From positions 1 to 64,000 of the forward strand of contig NZ_PEBI01000005.1 in NCBI RefSeq assembly GCF_002802875.1: a DNA stretch of 64,000 bases. Direction: 5' to 3'. This DNA comes from Bifidobacterium primatium. Its GTDB lineage: Bacteria > Actinomycetota > Actinomycetes > Actinomycetales > Bifidobacteriaceae. The position numbers and the translations under genes are program-made. Positions 44,737 through 53,238 of the stretch are shown here, piece by piece. A model generated the notes under the pieces. That model did no database searches. It had not been told where the DNA came from and was given only the letters and a program-made list of their open reading frames with translations. How positions within the stretch are numbered: position 1 is the first letter of the stretch; each line of letters starts with the position of its first letter.

Positions 44737-47511
44737 TTATTCGCCGTCGTCATTCTTGCGCTTGGCGACGATATTGCGCGGGTTGCGCGGGTCGTCGGGC
44801 TCGAGGACCTCCACGTTCTTGACTTCGAAGAACTTCTTCAGTTCCTCGAGGTCCATGGCGCCGGCCGCGCCCAATGACTCGTCCGACATGGAGTATTCGT
44901 CATCGTCGGGGTCGACGGCGGGCGGCTGCGGGCCGGCGGGAGCCGCAGGGCCTGCGGCCGGCCCGCCGAACCCGGACGACGACGGCCACGCGGCCCCGTC
45001 GCCCGGCGCGGACGCGGCCTGGACGTTCTGCCGGGCGTGCGGATTGAAATGACGGACCTGCACCGGCGGCTGGGACTGCTGCGCCACGGCCGGAGCGGGG
45101 TCGGCATGGGGCTGCACCGGCTGGCTCGACTGTCCGGCCGGTTGGGCCCACGGATCGGCGCCGATTGACGGATCGGCCTCCGACGACGGATTCGGAGCCG
45201 GCTGCGCAGCCGGGGACGGAGTCGGAGTCGCCCACGGATCGTTGTCGTCGCTCAGGTCCGGCACGGCCACATGCTTGGCGTGCGGCTCGGCATGCGGCTT
45301 CTCCCGATGGGAAAGGTCCTCGTACGGCCGGGCGGAGCCGGTCTGCGCGGTCGACTGGGCCCAGGGATCGTCTGCGGGGTCGGCCGCGGCCGGAGCCGAC
45401 TGTGCCGACGAGGCATGGGCAGATGGCGCGGGCATCGCCCATGGATCGTCCTCCGGAAGCGGGGGCCGCCCCGGGCCGCTGTTCGGAAGGCCGCTGTTCG
45501 GACCGTGATCTGCGGCCCGATGAACGTCGGAATCGTTCTGCGCCTCGGCGTTGTCGGCCGGAGCCGTCTCATGATCGTGCGACTGCCTCGACGCCGCGGC
45601 GGCCGTACCGACGCCGGCCGGCATGGACGACGACAGGCTGGCCTGCAGCAGTTCCGCCTTGATGCGCTGCTGCTCCTGCGGCGGCAGCTGGCTCCATGGC
45701 GGCGCCATCTGGCCGTCGGCCATCTTCTTGGTCGGGGCGAGCGCCACATCGGGGCCGAACGCCTTGCGGGTCTCGGCGCGAAGGATGTCGGTCACCTTGT
45801 TGGTGCCGTCCACTTCCTCCCTGGCGACGGCGAGCGCGAACGCATACTTGCTCAGCGGCACGTCGAACTTGATCCATAGCCGCATCTGGCCGGTCTTCGG
45901 ATGGGGCGCGAGATTGATGCGCGGCACCTTGTCGCGGTTCACATATCTGCGCACGTCCTCGGGCAGCGCGGCGACGATCGCATCCCACTTCTCATCCGGC
46001 GTGCGGTTGTCCGATGCGGGATCGCCCGATGCGGAATCCTGCGATGCGTGACCGCCGGCCTGCGACGCGGACGTCTGCCCGTCCTGCTGGCCGGAAGCCG
46101 ACGATTGCGGAACAGAGGCCGCAGAGGAGCGGCCGTCGTCGGATGCCGACGCGGATACGGTCGCATCGGCGGACGCCACGGATGCGGCTCCATCCGCCGC
46201 CTGCGACGATGAAGGAACCTGCGGCTGCGACGACGTGGATGATGATGACGCCGACGACGATGGCTGCTGCTGACGACGACGGCCAATGAAGCCGCCGCGC
46301 GCCGCGCCGGACGACTGCGGCGACGATGCCGCCGCGTTCCCGGCGGCATCGGCCGAGGCCGTGCCCGACGACGAAGCCGCCGTCGCCGCGGCCGGCGCGG
46401 CGGCGACCGTTGCGGGCACCAGCAGTCGTGCGGCCAGCAGTTCAAGCCGCATACGCGGCGAAATCGCGCCGGTCATCGAACCCAACGTATCGTTGATGAC
46501 ATCGGCGATGGCCGTCAGTCGCTGCAATCCCAAGGCCTCGGCCTGACGCCGCAGGTCGTCGACGCCCTCCGCCTCGGCATCATCGCTGAGCACGGATTCC
46601 GCACGCTCGCCGGCGATGGTGAGAACCAGCAGGTCACGCACACGCGACAGCAGATCCTCGACGAAGCGCCGCGGGTCGAAGCCACCGACCACGACCTTCT
46701 GCACCACGCCATACAGCTTCTCGCCGTCCTTGTCGATGACGGCGTCGATGGCCTCGGCGATGAGCGCATCCGGCGTGAAGCCGAGCAACGCGACGGCGGA
46801 GTCATGGGCGATCACGCCGTCGACGGCACCGACCATGAGCTGGTCAAGCACCGAAAGCGTGTCTCGCATGGAGCCACCGCCGGCACGCATGGCCAGCTTG
46901 AGCACGCCGGGCTCCGGCTTGATGCCCTCCTTGCCGCAGATATCCTCCAGATACGGCCCCATGACCTCGGGCGGCACCAGACGGAACGGATAATGATGGG
47001 TGCGCGAACGAATCGTGCCGATGACCTTCTCCGGCTCCGTCGTCGCGAAGATGAACATCACATGCTCCGGCGGCTCCTCCACGATCTTCAGCAGCGCGTT
47101 GAAGCCCTGCTGCGTGACCATATGGGCCTCGTCGAGGATGAAGATCTTATAGCGGTCGCGGGCGGGCGCGAAGCCGGCGCGTTCGCGAAGCTCGCGGGCA
47201 TCGTCCACGCCGTTATGGCTGGCCGCGTCAATCTCCACCACATCGATGGAGCCGGGGCCGCCGGTGGCGAGATCCCTGCAGGATTCGCATTCACCGCACG
47301 GATGCGAGGTCGGGCCCTTCGCGCAGTTGACGCAGCGGGCCAGAATACGGGCTGAACTGGTCTTGCCGCAGCCGCGCGGGCCGGAGAACAGGTACGCATG
47401 CGTGAGCTTGCCCTCGTCAAGGGCGCGGGAGAGGGGAATGGTGACTTGGTCCTGACCCACGATGCCGTCGAAGGTATCGGGGCGGTAACGCCTATACAAT
47501 GCCAAAGCCAT
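44737..47511 (-). CDS. dnaX: DNA polymerase III subunits gamma/tau
   Basis: A 924-residue clamp-loader ATPase. The AAA+ core has YRRYRPDTFDGIVGQ, Walker A GPRGCGKTSSA, the zinc module CVNCAKGPTSHPCGECESC, and Walker B FILDEAHM. Domain III follows. The C-terminal half is an Ala/Ser/Pro/Gln-rich tether with a small folded segment (DEKWDAIVAALPEDVRRYVN to ALAPTKKMADGQM), which may contact the polymerase. No slippery A-run frameshift signal was noticed. I chose ATG 47511 (MALALYRRYRP); the upstream 19 codons lack similarity. Confidence 0.95.
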   Translation of the reverse strand: MALALYRRYRPDTFDGIVGQDQVTIPLSRALDEGKLTHAYLFSGPRGCGKTSSARILARCVNCAKGPTSHPCGECESCRDLATGGPGSIDVVEIDAASHNGVDDARELRERAGFAPARDRYKIFILDEAHMVTQQGFNALLKIVEEPPEHVMFIFATTEPEKVIGTIRSRTHHYPFRLVPPEVMGPYLEDICGKEGIKPEPGVLKLAMRAGGGSMRDTLSVLDQLMVGAVDGVIAHDSAVALLGFTPDALIAEAIDAVIDKDGEKLYGVVQKVVVGGFDPRRFVEDLLSRVRDLLVLTIAGERAESVLSDDAEAEGVDDLRRQAEALGLQRLTAIADVINDTLGSMTGAISPRMRLELLAARLLVPATVAAAPAAATAASSSGTASADAAGNAAASSPQSSGAARGGFIGRRRQQQPSSSASSSSTSSQPQVPSSSQAADGAASVASADATVSASASDDGRSSAASVPQSSASGQQDGQTSASQAGGHASQDSASGDPASDNRTPDEKWDAIVAALPEDVRRYVNRDKVPRINLAPHPKTGQMRLWIKFDVPLSKYAFALAVAREEVDGTNKVTDILRAETRKAFGPDVALAPTKKMADGQMAPPWSQLPPQEQQRIKAELLQASLSSSMPAGVGTAAAASRQSHDHETAPADNAEAQNDSDVHRAADHGPNSGLPNSGPGRPPLPEDDPWAMPAPSAHASSAQSAPAAADPADDPWAQSTAQTGSARPYEDLSHREKPHAEPHAKHVAVPDLSDDNDPWATPTPSPAAQPAPNPSSEADPSIGADPWAQPAGQSSQPVQPHADPAPAVAQQSQPPVQVRHFNPHARQNVQAASAPGDGAAWPSSSGFGGPAAGPAAPAGPQPPAVDPDDDEYSMSDESLGAAGAMDLEELKKFFEVKNVEVLEPDDPRNPRNIVAKRKNDDGE

Positions 47512-47637
47512 AATGCAAACCCATTCTTTCCAAATCCGTACGACCATCCCGGTGAGCCAAGTCACCATACTACTTTGTGGGGTCCTCGCCTACGAGGCAT
47601 GGCCCGCCAAGCATCATCGCGAGACGGAGGTCAAGCC

Positions 47638-47934
47638 CTAGGCCGAGGCAAGGCCCCGGTCCAGAAGCTCACGCATCGCTTCCGACTGCGAGAGATGATG
47701 CCGCCTCGCATATTCGTTCAACAGGCGAAAACGATTCTCATCCAAGCGAACCTGCACCTTATGTCGCGCCGGAGTCAGGCCGATTTCCAAAGGACGGCCG
47801 CGTCGGCGCGATTCAAGAAACCCGAGGGGATACCCACGCTCCGCCTCTTCGGCGTCCGCATTCAGCACGGCATTCTCCTCATCGGAGAAATCCGCATCAC
47901 TGACGATGATGTAATCTCGATCATCACCCATCAT
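47638..47934 (-). CDS. ribbon-helix-helix antitoxin-like protein
   Basis: A 98-residue protein with a C-terminal ribbon-helix-helix: a beta strand in HKVQVRLDENRF, then helices in LLNEYARRHHLSQSEAMRELLDRG. Its acidic N-terminus (YIIVSDADFSDEENAV) could wrap a toxin. Its ATG at 47934 overlaps the stop of the preceding small gene in an ATGA arrangement and has GGAGG five bases upstream. I therefore prefer it to the longer TTG-started frame (48024), which would overlap the upstream gene by about 95 bp. The order toxin-like then antitoxin is reversed from the commonest type II layout. Confidence 0.75.
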   Translation of the reverse strand: MMGDDRDYIIVSDADFSDEENAVLNADAEEAERGYPLGFLESRRRGRPLEIGLTPARHKVQVRLDENRFRLLNEYARRHHLSQSEAMRELLDRGLASA

Positions 47935-48245
47935 CCATCCTCCCAATATGTCGTATCCACTGTCCCCTGCAACAACAGCGGCCAGTACTTTTTGCGAAGC
48001 TTCATTGCGTAAATCAGCAGCCAACCACGATGGGTTCTTTTGATCACCACCTCCAAGGCGGCGGCATTGTCGTCAAACCCCACGCACAACAGTTTCAGCT
48101 GGTCCTCATCCAGAACACTTGTCCCCAAAGGATGACGCGCCACCGTCAACGCATCGGATGGATCGATGCCACGCTTCAACGCCGATTCACGAACAAATAC
48201 GGGACGGCCTGCCGGCAACCCCTCGCCTTTATTATTGTAGTACAT
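47931..48245 (-). CDS. small toxin-like protein of an actinobacterial TA family
   Basis: 104 residues. The core resembles a small actinobacterial protein family found beside ribbon-helix-helix antitoxins. It opens with ALKRGIDPSDALTVARHP, continues with LLCVGFDDNAAALEVVI, and ends with WLLIYAMKLRKKYW, where the usual family motif is a hydrophobic stretch followed by HAM-x-LR-x-K/Y. The residue usually histidine before Ala-Met is tyrosine here. ATG 48245 has AAGGA nine bases upstream. It is stop-start coupled to the ribbon-helix-helix gene and divergent from the formate channel gene. Toxicity and mechanism are inferred from arrangement and similarity only. Confidence 0.65.
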   Translation of the reverse strand: MYYNNKGEGLPAGRPVFVRESALKRGIDPSDALTVARHPLGTSVLDEDQLKLLCVGFDDNAAALEVVIKRTHRGWLLIYAMKLRKKYWPLLLQGTVDTTYWEDG

Positions 48246-48361
48246 AATTCCATATCCTTATCGGCCCTTCCTGCAAATGGTGGGAACGGATGCTGCGGCG
48301 TCAACCGTATGCGCGAATATGGTGTGCGGTTCATCGAAGACTCCAGAGAAGGGATCTCACC

Positions 48362-49273
48362 ATGCCGCACAACGGCAACCCGGCAACCGACGCCGGCAAC
48401 ACACCGACCATCAAGACGACGCCGTCGATCCTCACCCCGCAGGTCAACATCAACGCGCTCACCCCCGCCGAAACCGAGGAGGCCGTGGAGAAGGCCGGCA
48501 TCGGCAAGACCCAGCTCAGCGGCGGCAAGGCATTCGTCTCCGCCATGTTCGCCGGCGCGTTCATCGGCTTCGGCGCGCTGTTCTTCCTCATCGTCACCAG
48601 CGATCCGGCCATGACCTGGGGCCCGAAACGATTCGTCGGCGGCCTCGCCTTCTGCATGGGACTCGTGCTCGTGCTCTGCTGCGGCGCCGAACTGTTCACC
48701 GGCAACTCGCTCATGGCCTCCGACATCGCCGCCCGCAAGATCAGCTGGGGCGCGCTCGCCAAGAACTGGATCATCGTCTGGTTCGGCAACCTCGCCGGAG
48801 CCCTGCTGCTCGTCACGCTCATCGCCTTCGCCGGCACCATGGGCCTCAACGACGGCGCCGTGGGCGACACCGCCGTGGCGACCGCCGCCTCGAAGATCAC
48901 CCCGGACTGGATAACGCTGTTCTTCCGCGGCATCCTGTGCAACATCCTCGTCTGCCTGGCCGTGCGCATCGGATTCTCCGCCCGCTCCGTCGGCGACAAG
49001 GTGCTCGGCATCCTGCTGCCCATCGCCGGATTCGTCGCCATGGGCTTCGAACACTGCGTGGCCAACATGTTCTTCCTCCCCGTGGGACTCGTCTCCAAGA
49101 CGCTCGGATTCGGCGCGCAGGCCGCCGGCGCCGAAGCGGTCACCGTGCAGGGTATTCTCTACAACCTCTCCGCCGCCACTCTGGGCAACATCGTCGGCGG
49201 AGCCATCTTCGTGGCACTCGCCTACTGGTTCGTCAACGCCCGCAAGGATTCCGCCAAGTCCGACGCCAAGTGA
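48362..49273 (+). CDS. formate/nitrite transporter family protein
   Basis: A 303-residue FNT channel with six membrane helices. A 50-residue polar N-terminus precedes the first helix. Channel-family features are GAFIGFGALFFLIV, CCGAELFTGNSLM (the omega-loop region) and GFEHCVANMFFLP, with the conserved histidine-containing GFEH. Such proteins export or import formate as a pentamer. Bifidobacteria make formate with pyruvate formate-lyase, so export is the likely role; nitrite cannot be excluded. ATG 48362 follows GAGAAGGG. It is a single gene between the TA-like pair and the tad locus. Confidence 0.92.
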   Translation: MPHNGNPATDAGNTPTIKTTPSILTPQVNINALTPAETEEAVEKAGIGKTQLSGGKAFVSAMFAGAFIGFGALFFLIVTSDPAMTWGPKRFVGGLAFCMGLVLVLCCGAELFTGNSLMASDIAARKISWGALAKNWIIVWFGNLAGALLLVTLIAFAGTMGLNDGAVGDTAVATAASKITPDWITLFFRGILCNILVCLAVRIGFSARSVGDKVLGILLPIAGFVAMGFEHCVANMFFLPVGLVSKTLGFGAQAAGAEAVTVQGILYNLSAATLGNIVGGAIFVALAYWFVNARKDSAKSDAK

Positions 49274-49275
49274 CC

Positions 49276-49323
49276 GATTGCGGTCATCAACCGACCGGAT
49301 TCCGTCGGCCGATGACCGCAATC
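49276..49323. terminator. bidirectional terminator, FNT gene and tad locus
   Basis: Perfect 13-bp arms GATTGCGGTCATC/GATGACCGCAATC with an inner CGAC/GTCG pair start 3 bp after the channel gene stop, between convergent units. Confidence 0.65.
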
Positions 49324-49374
49324 AAGGCCGCAATCGGACGGTTCGCCATCGAAGGACCGCCGGCATCATCGCCG

Positions 49375-49830
49375 CTACCGGCAGTCCTTCGGACCGGCCT
49401 TCGCCCGCATCGTCACCTCACCGACAAACGGCACCCTCGTGGTCACCGAAGCGCCGACCACCACGTCCTCGCCCATAATCGAGCATTCGGCAAGCCTCGC
49501 CCGATTCGAGGAGGCCACGCCTCCCGCTTTCGCACACGGATCGCCCAGGGATTCGTAATGGGCCGTCGCCGCAGCAAGCGCGGCGTGATCGGCCGCCGTC
49601 TGCGCCACGGACTTGCAGTACAGCACATTGCCCACGGCCAGTATGGCCGACAGCAGCACGGCCGCTGCCGTCACCAATCCCACGCCGATCACCGTTCCCG
49701 ACCCGCGGTCGCTTTGCCTCAGCGGGTTGCCCTCGAGGCCATCGCATCGTGGGTTTACGCCGCATCGCCGGCCTTCACCACGTCGCCGGTTTCCTCCACG
49801 TCGCCGACTTCCGTTCCGTCGTCCGTTCAT
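49375..49830 (-). CDS. TadE-like protein of the actinobacterial tad locus
   Basis: 151 residues. An Arg/Gly-rich head precedes GSGTVIGVGLVTAAAVLLSAI, a single membrane helix. The conserved QTAADHAALAAATA segment follows, as in the Rv3654c-type 'helicase/secretion neighbourhood TadE-like' proteins. It is probably a pseudopilin or pilus-assembly partner exported through the tad machinery. ATG 49830 has GGTGAGG upstream. It is the last gene of the tad unit, 10 bp after TadE. Confidence 0.8.
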   Translation of the reverse strand: MNGRRNGSRRRGGNRRRGEGRRCGVNPRCDGLEGNPLRQSDRGSGTVIGVGLVTAAAVLLSAILAVGNVLYCKSVAQTAADHAALAAATAHYESLGDPCAKAGGVASSNRARLAECSIMGEDVVVGASVTTRVPFVGEVTMRAKAGPKDCR

Positions 49831-49840
49831 GCCTCACCGC

Positions 49841-50290
49841 CTATTCATGAAGCATGCCCACGGCCCTGCCTTCCAAGGCCATCGGCAGTACGCCCAACGG
49901 ACCGGGCATCAGCGGGCATCGTGTGGTCACCGTCACCTGTCCGCCGCCCGTCGCGGTCGAGACCGTCGCGCCGGGGCCGGCGATGCGCGCCACCACGCCG
50001 GCCGGATCGGCATCGCCGGATTCCCCGGCGACCACCAGTTCCCGCGCCGCGGCACGCGCCGCCTCCTGACAGTTCATATTGACGATCACGGCCCTCGCCG
50101 ACGAAAACAACAACAGCGACACCACCATCACCGCCGGCAGCACCACCGCGAATTCCGCGGTCACCGTGCCTGCATCCGTTCCGCCGATGCCCGATCCGCC
50201 AAGACCGCCGAGGTTTCCGAGCATCCGGCGCAGGACCTTGATTCGGCCCGTGATCGCCTTTCGGCCCGACACCACGACTCCGCCGATCAC
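49841..50290 (-). CDS. tadE: TadE family pseudopilin
   Basis: 149 residues. The TadE motif is GTVTAEFAVVLPAVMVVSLLL, with the conserved Glu and hydrophobic helix. NCQEAARAAARELV follows, then a small extracellular domain. In tad systems it is processed by a prepilin peptidase and acts as a minor pilin. The GTG start at 50290 overlaps the stop of the DUF4244 pilin gene by four bases (GTGA), so the two are translationally coupled. Confidence 0.85.
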   Translation of the reverse strand: MIGGVVVSGRKAITGRIKVLRRMLGNLGGLGGSGIGGTDAGTVTAEFAVVLPAVMVVSLLLFSSARAVIVNMNCQEAARAAARELVVAGESGDADPAGVVARIAGPGATVSTATGGGQVTVTTRCPLMPGPLGVLPMALEGRAVGMLHE

Positions 50291-50571
50291 ACGCTGAGCG
50301 CCTGTTTGACCAGATTGGTCAGCAGCGTCTTCACCGCGCCCGATTTGAGGATGGCCACCAGGAGTCCGGCGAAGCCGGTCGCGGCTATCATGACCACCGC
50401 ATACTCCGCCGTCGCCAGTCCCTTCTCCGGTTCCGCCGTGATGGTGCGCATGCGGGCGTCAAGCATGCATATCCTCGTGTTCGCCGCCTTCGCCATCGCC
50501 CGCATACGGCCACGTATTCCCGGACCGTACAGGTCCTGATCGTGAAGCGGCGTTCCCTCCGACCGTGTCAT
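50287..50571 (-). CDS. DUF4244 family Flp-type pilin
   Basis: 94 residues. A basic N-terminal leader is followed by KGLATAEYAVVMIAATGFAG, with the Glu-5-like residue of Flp pilins and a single hydrophobic helix, then VLTNLVKQAL-like C-terminus (LLTNLVKQALSV). In actinobacterial tad loci this family supplies the major pilus subunit. ATG 50571 has AAAGGA at good spacing; the longer frame to 50625 is less likely. A 270-bp gap separates it from tadC, so it may also have its own promoter to allow high expression. Confidence 0.82.
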   Translation of the reverse strand: MTRSEGTPLHDQDLYGPGIRGRMRAMAKAANTRICMLDARMRTITAEPEKGLATAEYAVVMIAATGFAGLLVAILKSGAVKTLLTNLVKQALSV

Positions 50572-50841
50572 CGTAGTGTCCTTTCTCTTCGCCGGCCATC
50601 CGCAGTCGACGGTGGCCGCCATCACCGGTCTGGTGATGGGACTTTTTGATTCGGTTGTGTTCGTGTCGCCGGCGTATCGCCGATCATGGTCCCGCTTCGA
50701 AGCTGATTCCAGTCTGCCGTATTCCGCCTTGTCACCGCATGGTTTTCCGACAATGTTGACGAACGTGGTCGAGCCTTACTCTCCATTGAAAAATCCGACT
50801 GTGGAATGCCGACGAAACCGCGCACAACGTCAACGCGGATA

Positions 50842-51462
50842 TCATCGTCCGGCGAAAGCCGCGATGGAGGGGATGACGCCGATGAGGATGAACGCCGGAA
50901 GGAAGCACAATCCCATCGGCACGAGGATGCGAACCGACAGCCTGGCGGCGGACTCCTCGATGGACCGTCGTTCGTCGAGATCGATTTGTTCGATGGTCGT
51001 CTCGATGCGCAACAGCGGCGAGACGCCATGCTTCCACGACGGTTCCAACGCGGATTTCATCAGACGCATTGCCTCGTCATAACGGCCGTCCGGCGCGGGC
51101 GCGGCCCATGCACCGTCCCATTCCGCGCCGCGGTTCAATGCCGCGGCGACACGCAGCATCCGACTGCCCAGACCGTCCGATTCGGCATCGTCCGACGCGG
51201 CCGCATCCGGCATGGCATCGCCCTCCCGCTCTACGAGCACACCGCCGATAACCGACATCGCCCGCGGAATCGACGCTCCCTGACGTATGGCGACGGCCAG
51301 CATCTCCAGCAGCAATGTCATCGGCGGCTCGGCTCCGTCGCCGGCCCCACGACGGAGCCGAGCCGACGCATGACCGGCCGGTCCGTTGGTCCGCCCGCTG
51401 TATATCATCACGGCGAGTACCGTCATCATCGCCGCCAGCAGCTGCCACATGTCACCGGCCAT
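50842..51462 (-). CDS. tadC: TadC-like pilus inner-membrane protein
   Basis: 206 residues, a type II secretion F-domain protein. It has an N-terminal helix (WQLLAAMMTVLAVMIY). A cytoplasmic domain follows with LLLEMLAVAIRQGASIPRAM, the usual F-domain turn. The C-terminal helix is VRILVPMGLCFLPAFILIGVIPSI. It forms the membrane platform with TadB. The ATG at 51462 lies inside the end of tadB (11-bp overlap), indicating coupled translation. It is shorter than classical TadC, as in other actinobacteria. Confidence 0.82.
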   Translation of the reverse strand: MAGDMWQLLAAMMTVLAVMIYSGRTNGPAGHASARLRRGAGDGAEPPMTLLLEMLAVAIRQGASIPRAMSVIGGVLVEREGDAMPDAAASDDAESDGLGSRMLRVAAALNRGAEWDGAWAAPAPDGRYDEAMRLMKSALEPSWKHGVSPLLRIETTIEQIDLDERRSIEESAARLSVRILVPMGLCFLPAFILIGVIPSIAAFAGR

Positions 51463-52132
51463 GCCCAGCCTCCGATCGTCGTGTATCGAACCGTGCCGAA
51501 CGAAGCTGACTCATCAGCGTCTCCATCCATATCAGTCCGACGACGTAGCAGACCGCTCCCGCCAACAGACATATCAGACCGCCGACCGATCCGAACAGAA
51601 ACGACAGCGGCCGTACGCCAAGCGCCTCGCCCAATGCGATGGTCACCAGCGGCAGGGCGGACAGCAGTTTCACCGTGGACTTCGGCATAGCCAGCGACTT
51701 CGCCTCCAGATCCTCCAGCAGTCGCCGGCGCGAATGCGCGGCCGACACTGCTGCCAGGCAACGCACGGTCTCGCATCCCAGCAGTTCGCTGATGCGGAAC
51801 GCCATGGCCACGTCCTCGGCCACACGCATCGCCTGCTCGACCGGTTCGTCATGCCGTCGTCTCGCCTCGAACGCCGCGGCAACGCGGGCTGGGGTCGCAA
51901 CGGTTCCGGCGAAACACCGGCCTGCAAGCTCCTCCACTGCGGCGATGGCGGTGCCTCCGTTGCGAATGAACGCGCTCAGCGACGACAACGCCGCCGCCAC
52001 GCCCATACGAGGCACCGGGCGATTCCCCTCCTCGCGAATCACAGCATGGAGCCTATCGGTGCGGTACCGGCTCGCGCCCGAACACAGCCACACCGTCATT
52101 CCCACCATGAGCGCGACCATGAACGGCATCAT
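51452..52132 (-). CDS. tadB: TadB-like pilus inner-membrane protein
   Basis: About 226 residues with an N-terminal helix (MPFMVALMVGMTVWLC). The F-domain core includes LSAFIRNGGTAIAAVEELAG and VAMAFRISELLGCETV. Two C-terminal helices follow around LGVRPLSFLFGSVGGLICLL. It pairs with TadC as the assembly platform moved by TadA. The start is uncertain: ATG 52132 places a membrane helix at the N-terminus and lies 11 bp after the tadA stop. In-frame ATGs at 52210 and 52228 would overlap tadA. Confidence 0.8.
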   Translation of the reverse strand: MMPFMVALMVGMTVWLCSGASRYRTDRLHAVIREEGNRPVPRMGVAAALSSLSAFIRNGGTAIAAVEELAGRCFAGTVATPARVAAAFEARRRHDEPVEQAMRVAEDVAMAFRISELLGCETVRCLAAVSAAHSRRRLLEDLEAKSLAMPKSTVKLLSALPLVTIALGEALGVRPLSFLFGSVGGLICLLAGAVCYVVGLIWMETLMSQLRSARFDTRRSEAGHGR

Positions 52133-52143
52133 GATGCACCGGC

Positions 52144-53238
52144 TCAGGGTCTCGGCGGCAGCTGTGGCCTGCCGCCGTCCACGCCGGGAATCAGTGGGAT
52201 GCCCCACCATCCGGCGAAGCGTGGCCATATCGGATGATGGACCGGCATGCCCGTGCCGTCCCATTCACACACAGGGCGGCCAATCAGTCTCCCGTCGTCA
52301 TCGGTCTCCAGCAATCCCACCTGGGCTATACGGCGCCGACCGTCTACACGTTCCAGATGCAGCACCACATCGAACGCCCCTTCCGCCAGCATGGCAAGAG
52401 CCGCCGGATCCAGTCCGGCGAGCAATCCCAGCGTGGAGAGCCTGGCCGGCACCCGGTCCACGCCGTCGGCGTGCAACGTGGCCATACCACCGTGATGCCC
52501 GGAGTTCAACGCACGCAGCAGGTCGGCAATCTCCTCGCCGCGGCATTCGCCCAGCACCACACGGTCGGGGCGCATGCGCAGCGTGGCCTTCACCAGTTCC
52601 GGCAGACCTATGCCGCCGGCGCCTTCCACGTTCGGCTCGCGGGCCACCAAGGCCACATGGTTGTCGTGGTCGATGCCCCCGAGTTCACGAATCTCCTCCA
52701 CGCTGACGATGCGCTCGCTGTCGGCGCATTCGCCCAGCAGCGCCTTGAGCAATGTGGTCTTGCCGGTGCCCGTACCGCCGGTGATCAGTACGGTGGCACG
52801 CCGCTCGACCAGTCTGCGCAGCATCGTCAGCCAGGCGTACGGGAACAGTCCGGCCGCGCCCAATGCCGGCAGATTCGCCATGGCATGGTCCGGAAAACGA
52901 ATGGACAGCGCGGCCCCCTGCGCCACCAATGGCGCGATGACCGCATGCACACGGATGCCGTCCACAGTGGCGGCGTCGGCGATCGGGTGCGAGTCGTCGA
53001 GCCTGTGCCCGAGCTGCGCGCATAGTTGCACGGCGTATTCGCGCACGATCTGCGGCGTACGGAATCCCACGGCCACGGTCCGTTCCTCCATGCCGTCACC
53101 GGAATCGACCCATATGCGCCCGTCGCAGGTCACCGCCACATCGGTCACGCCTCCTTCGCGCACCAGTTCGTCGAGCGGGCCGAACATCACGCGTCGTCCT
53201 CGACGGTCTGACCGCCTATCGATTGCGACGCCGGTCAT
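52144..53238 (-). CDS. tadA: TadA/CpaF-type pilus assembly ATPase
   Basis: A 364-residue secretion ATPase that powers Flp pilus assembly. It has a short N-terminal domain and Walker A GGTGTGKTTLL. The Asp box is IVSVEEIREL, and Walker B and His box are VVLGECRGEEI and SGHHGGMATLHAD. It lacks the extended N-terminal domain of proteobacterial CpaF. The ATG at 53238 lies inside the end of the upstream TadZ-like gene (23-bp overlap). Confidence 0.93.
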   Translation of the reverse strand: MTGVAIDRRSDRRGRRVMFGPLDELVREGGVTDVAVTCDGRIWVDSGDGMEERTVAVGFRTPQIVREYAVQLCAQLGHRLDDSHPIADAATVDGIRVHAVIAPLVAQGAALSIRFPDHAMANLPALGAAGLFPYAWLTMLRRLVERRATVLITGGTGTGKTTLLKALLGECADSERIVSVEEIRELGGIDHDNHVALVAREPNVEGAGGIGLPELVKATLRMRPDRVVLGECRGEEIADLLRALNSGHHGGMATLHADGVDRVPARLSTLGLLAGLDPAALAMLAEGAFDVVLHLERVDGRRRIAQVGLLETDDDGRLIGRPVCEWDGTGMPVHHPIWPRFAGWWGIPLIPGVDGGRPQLPPRP

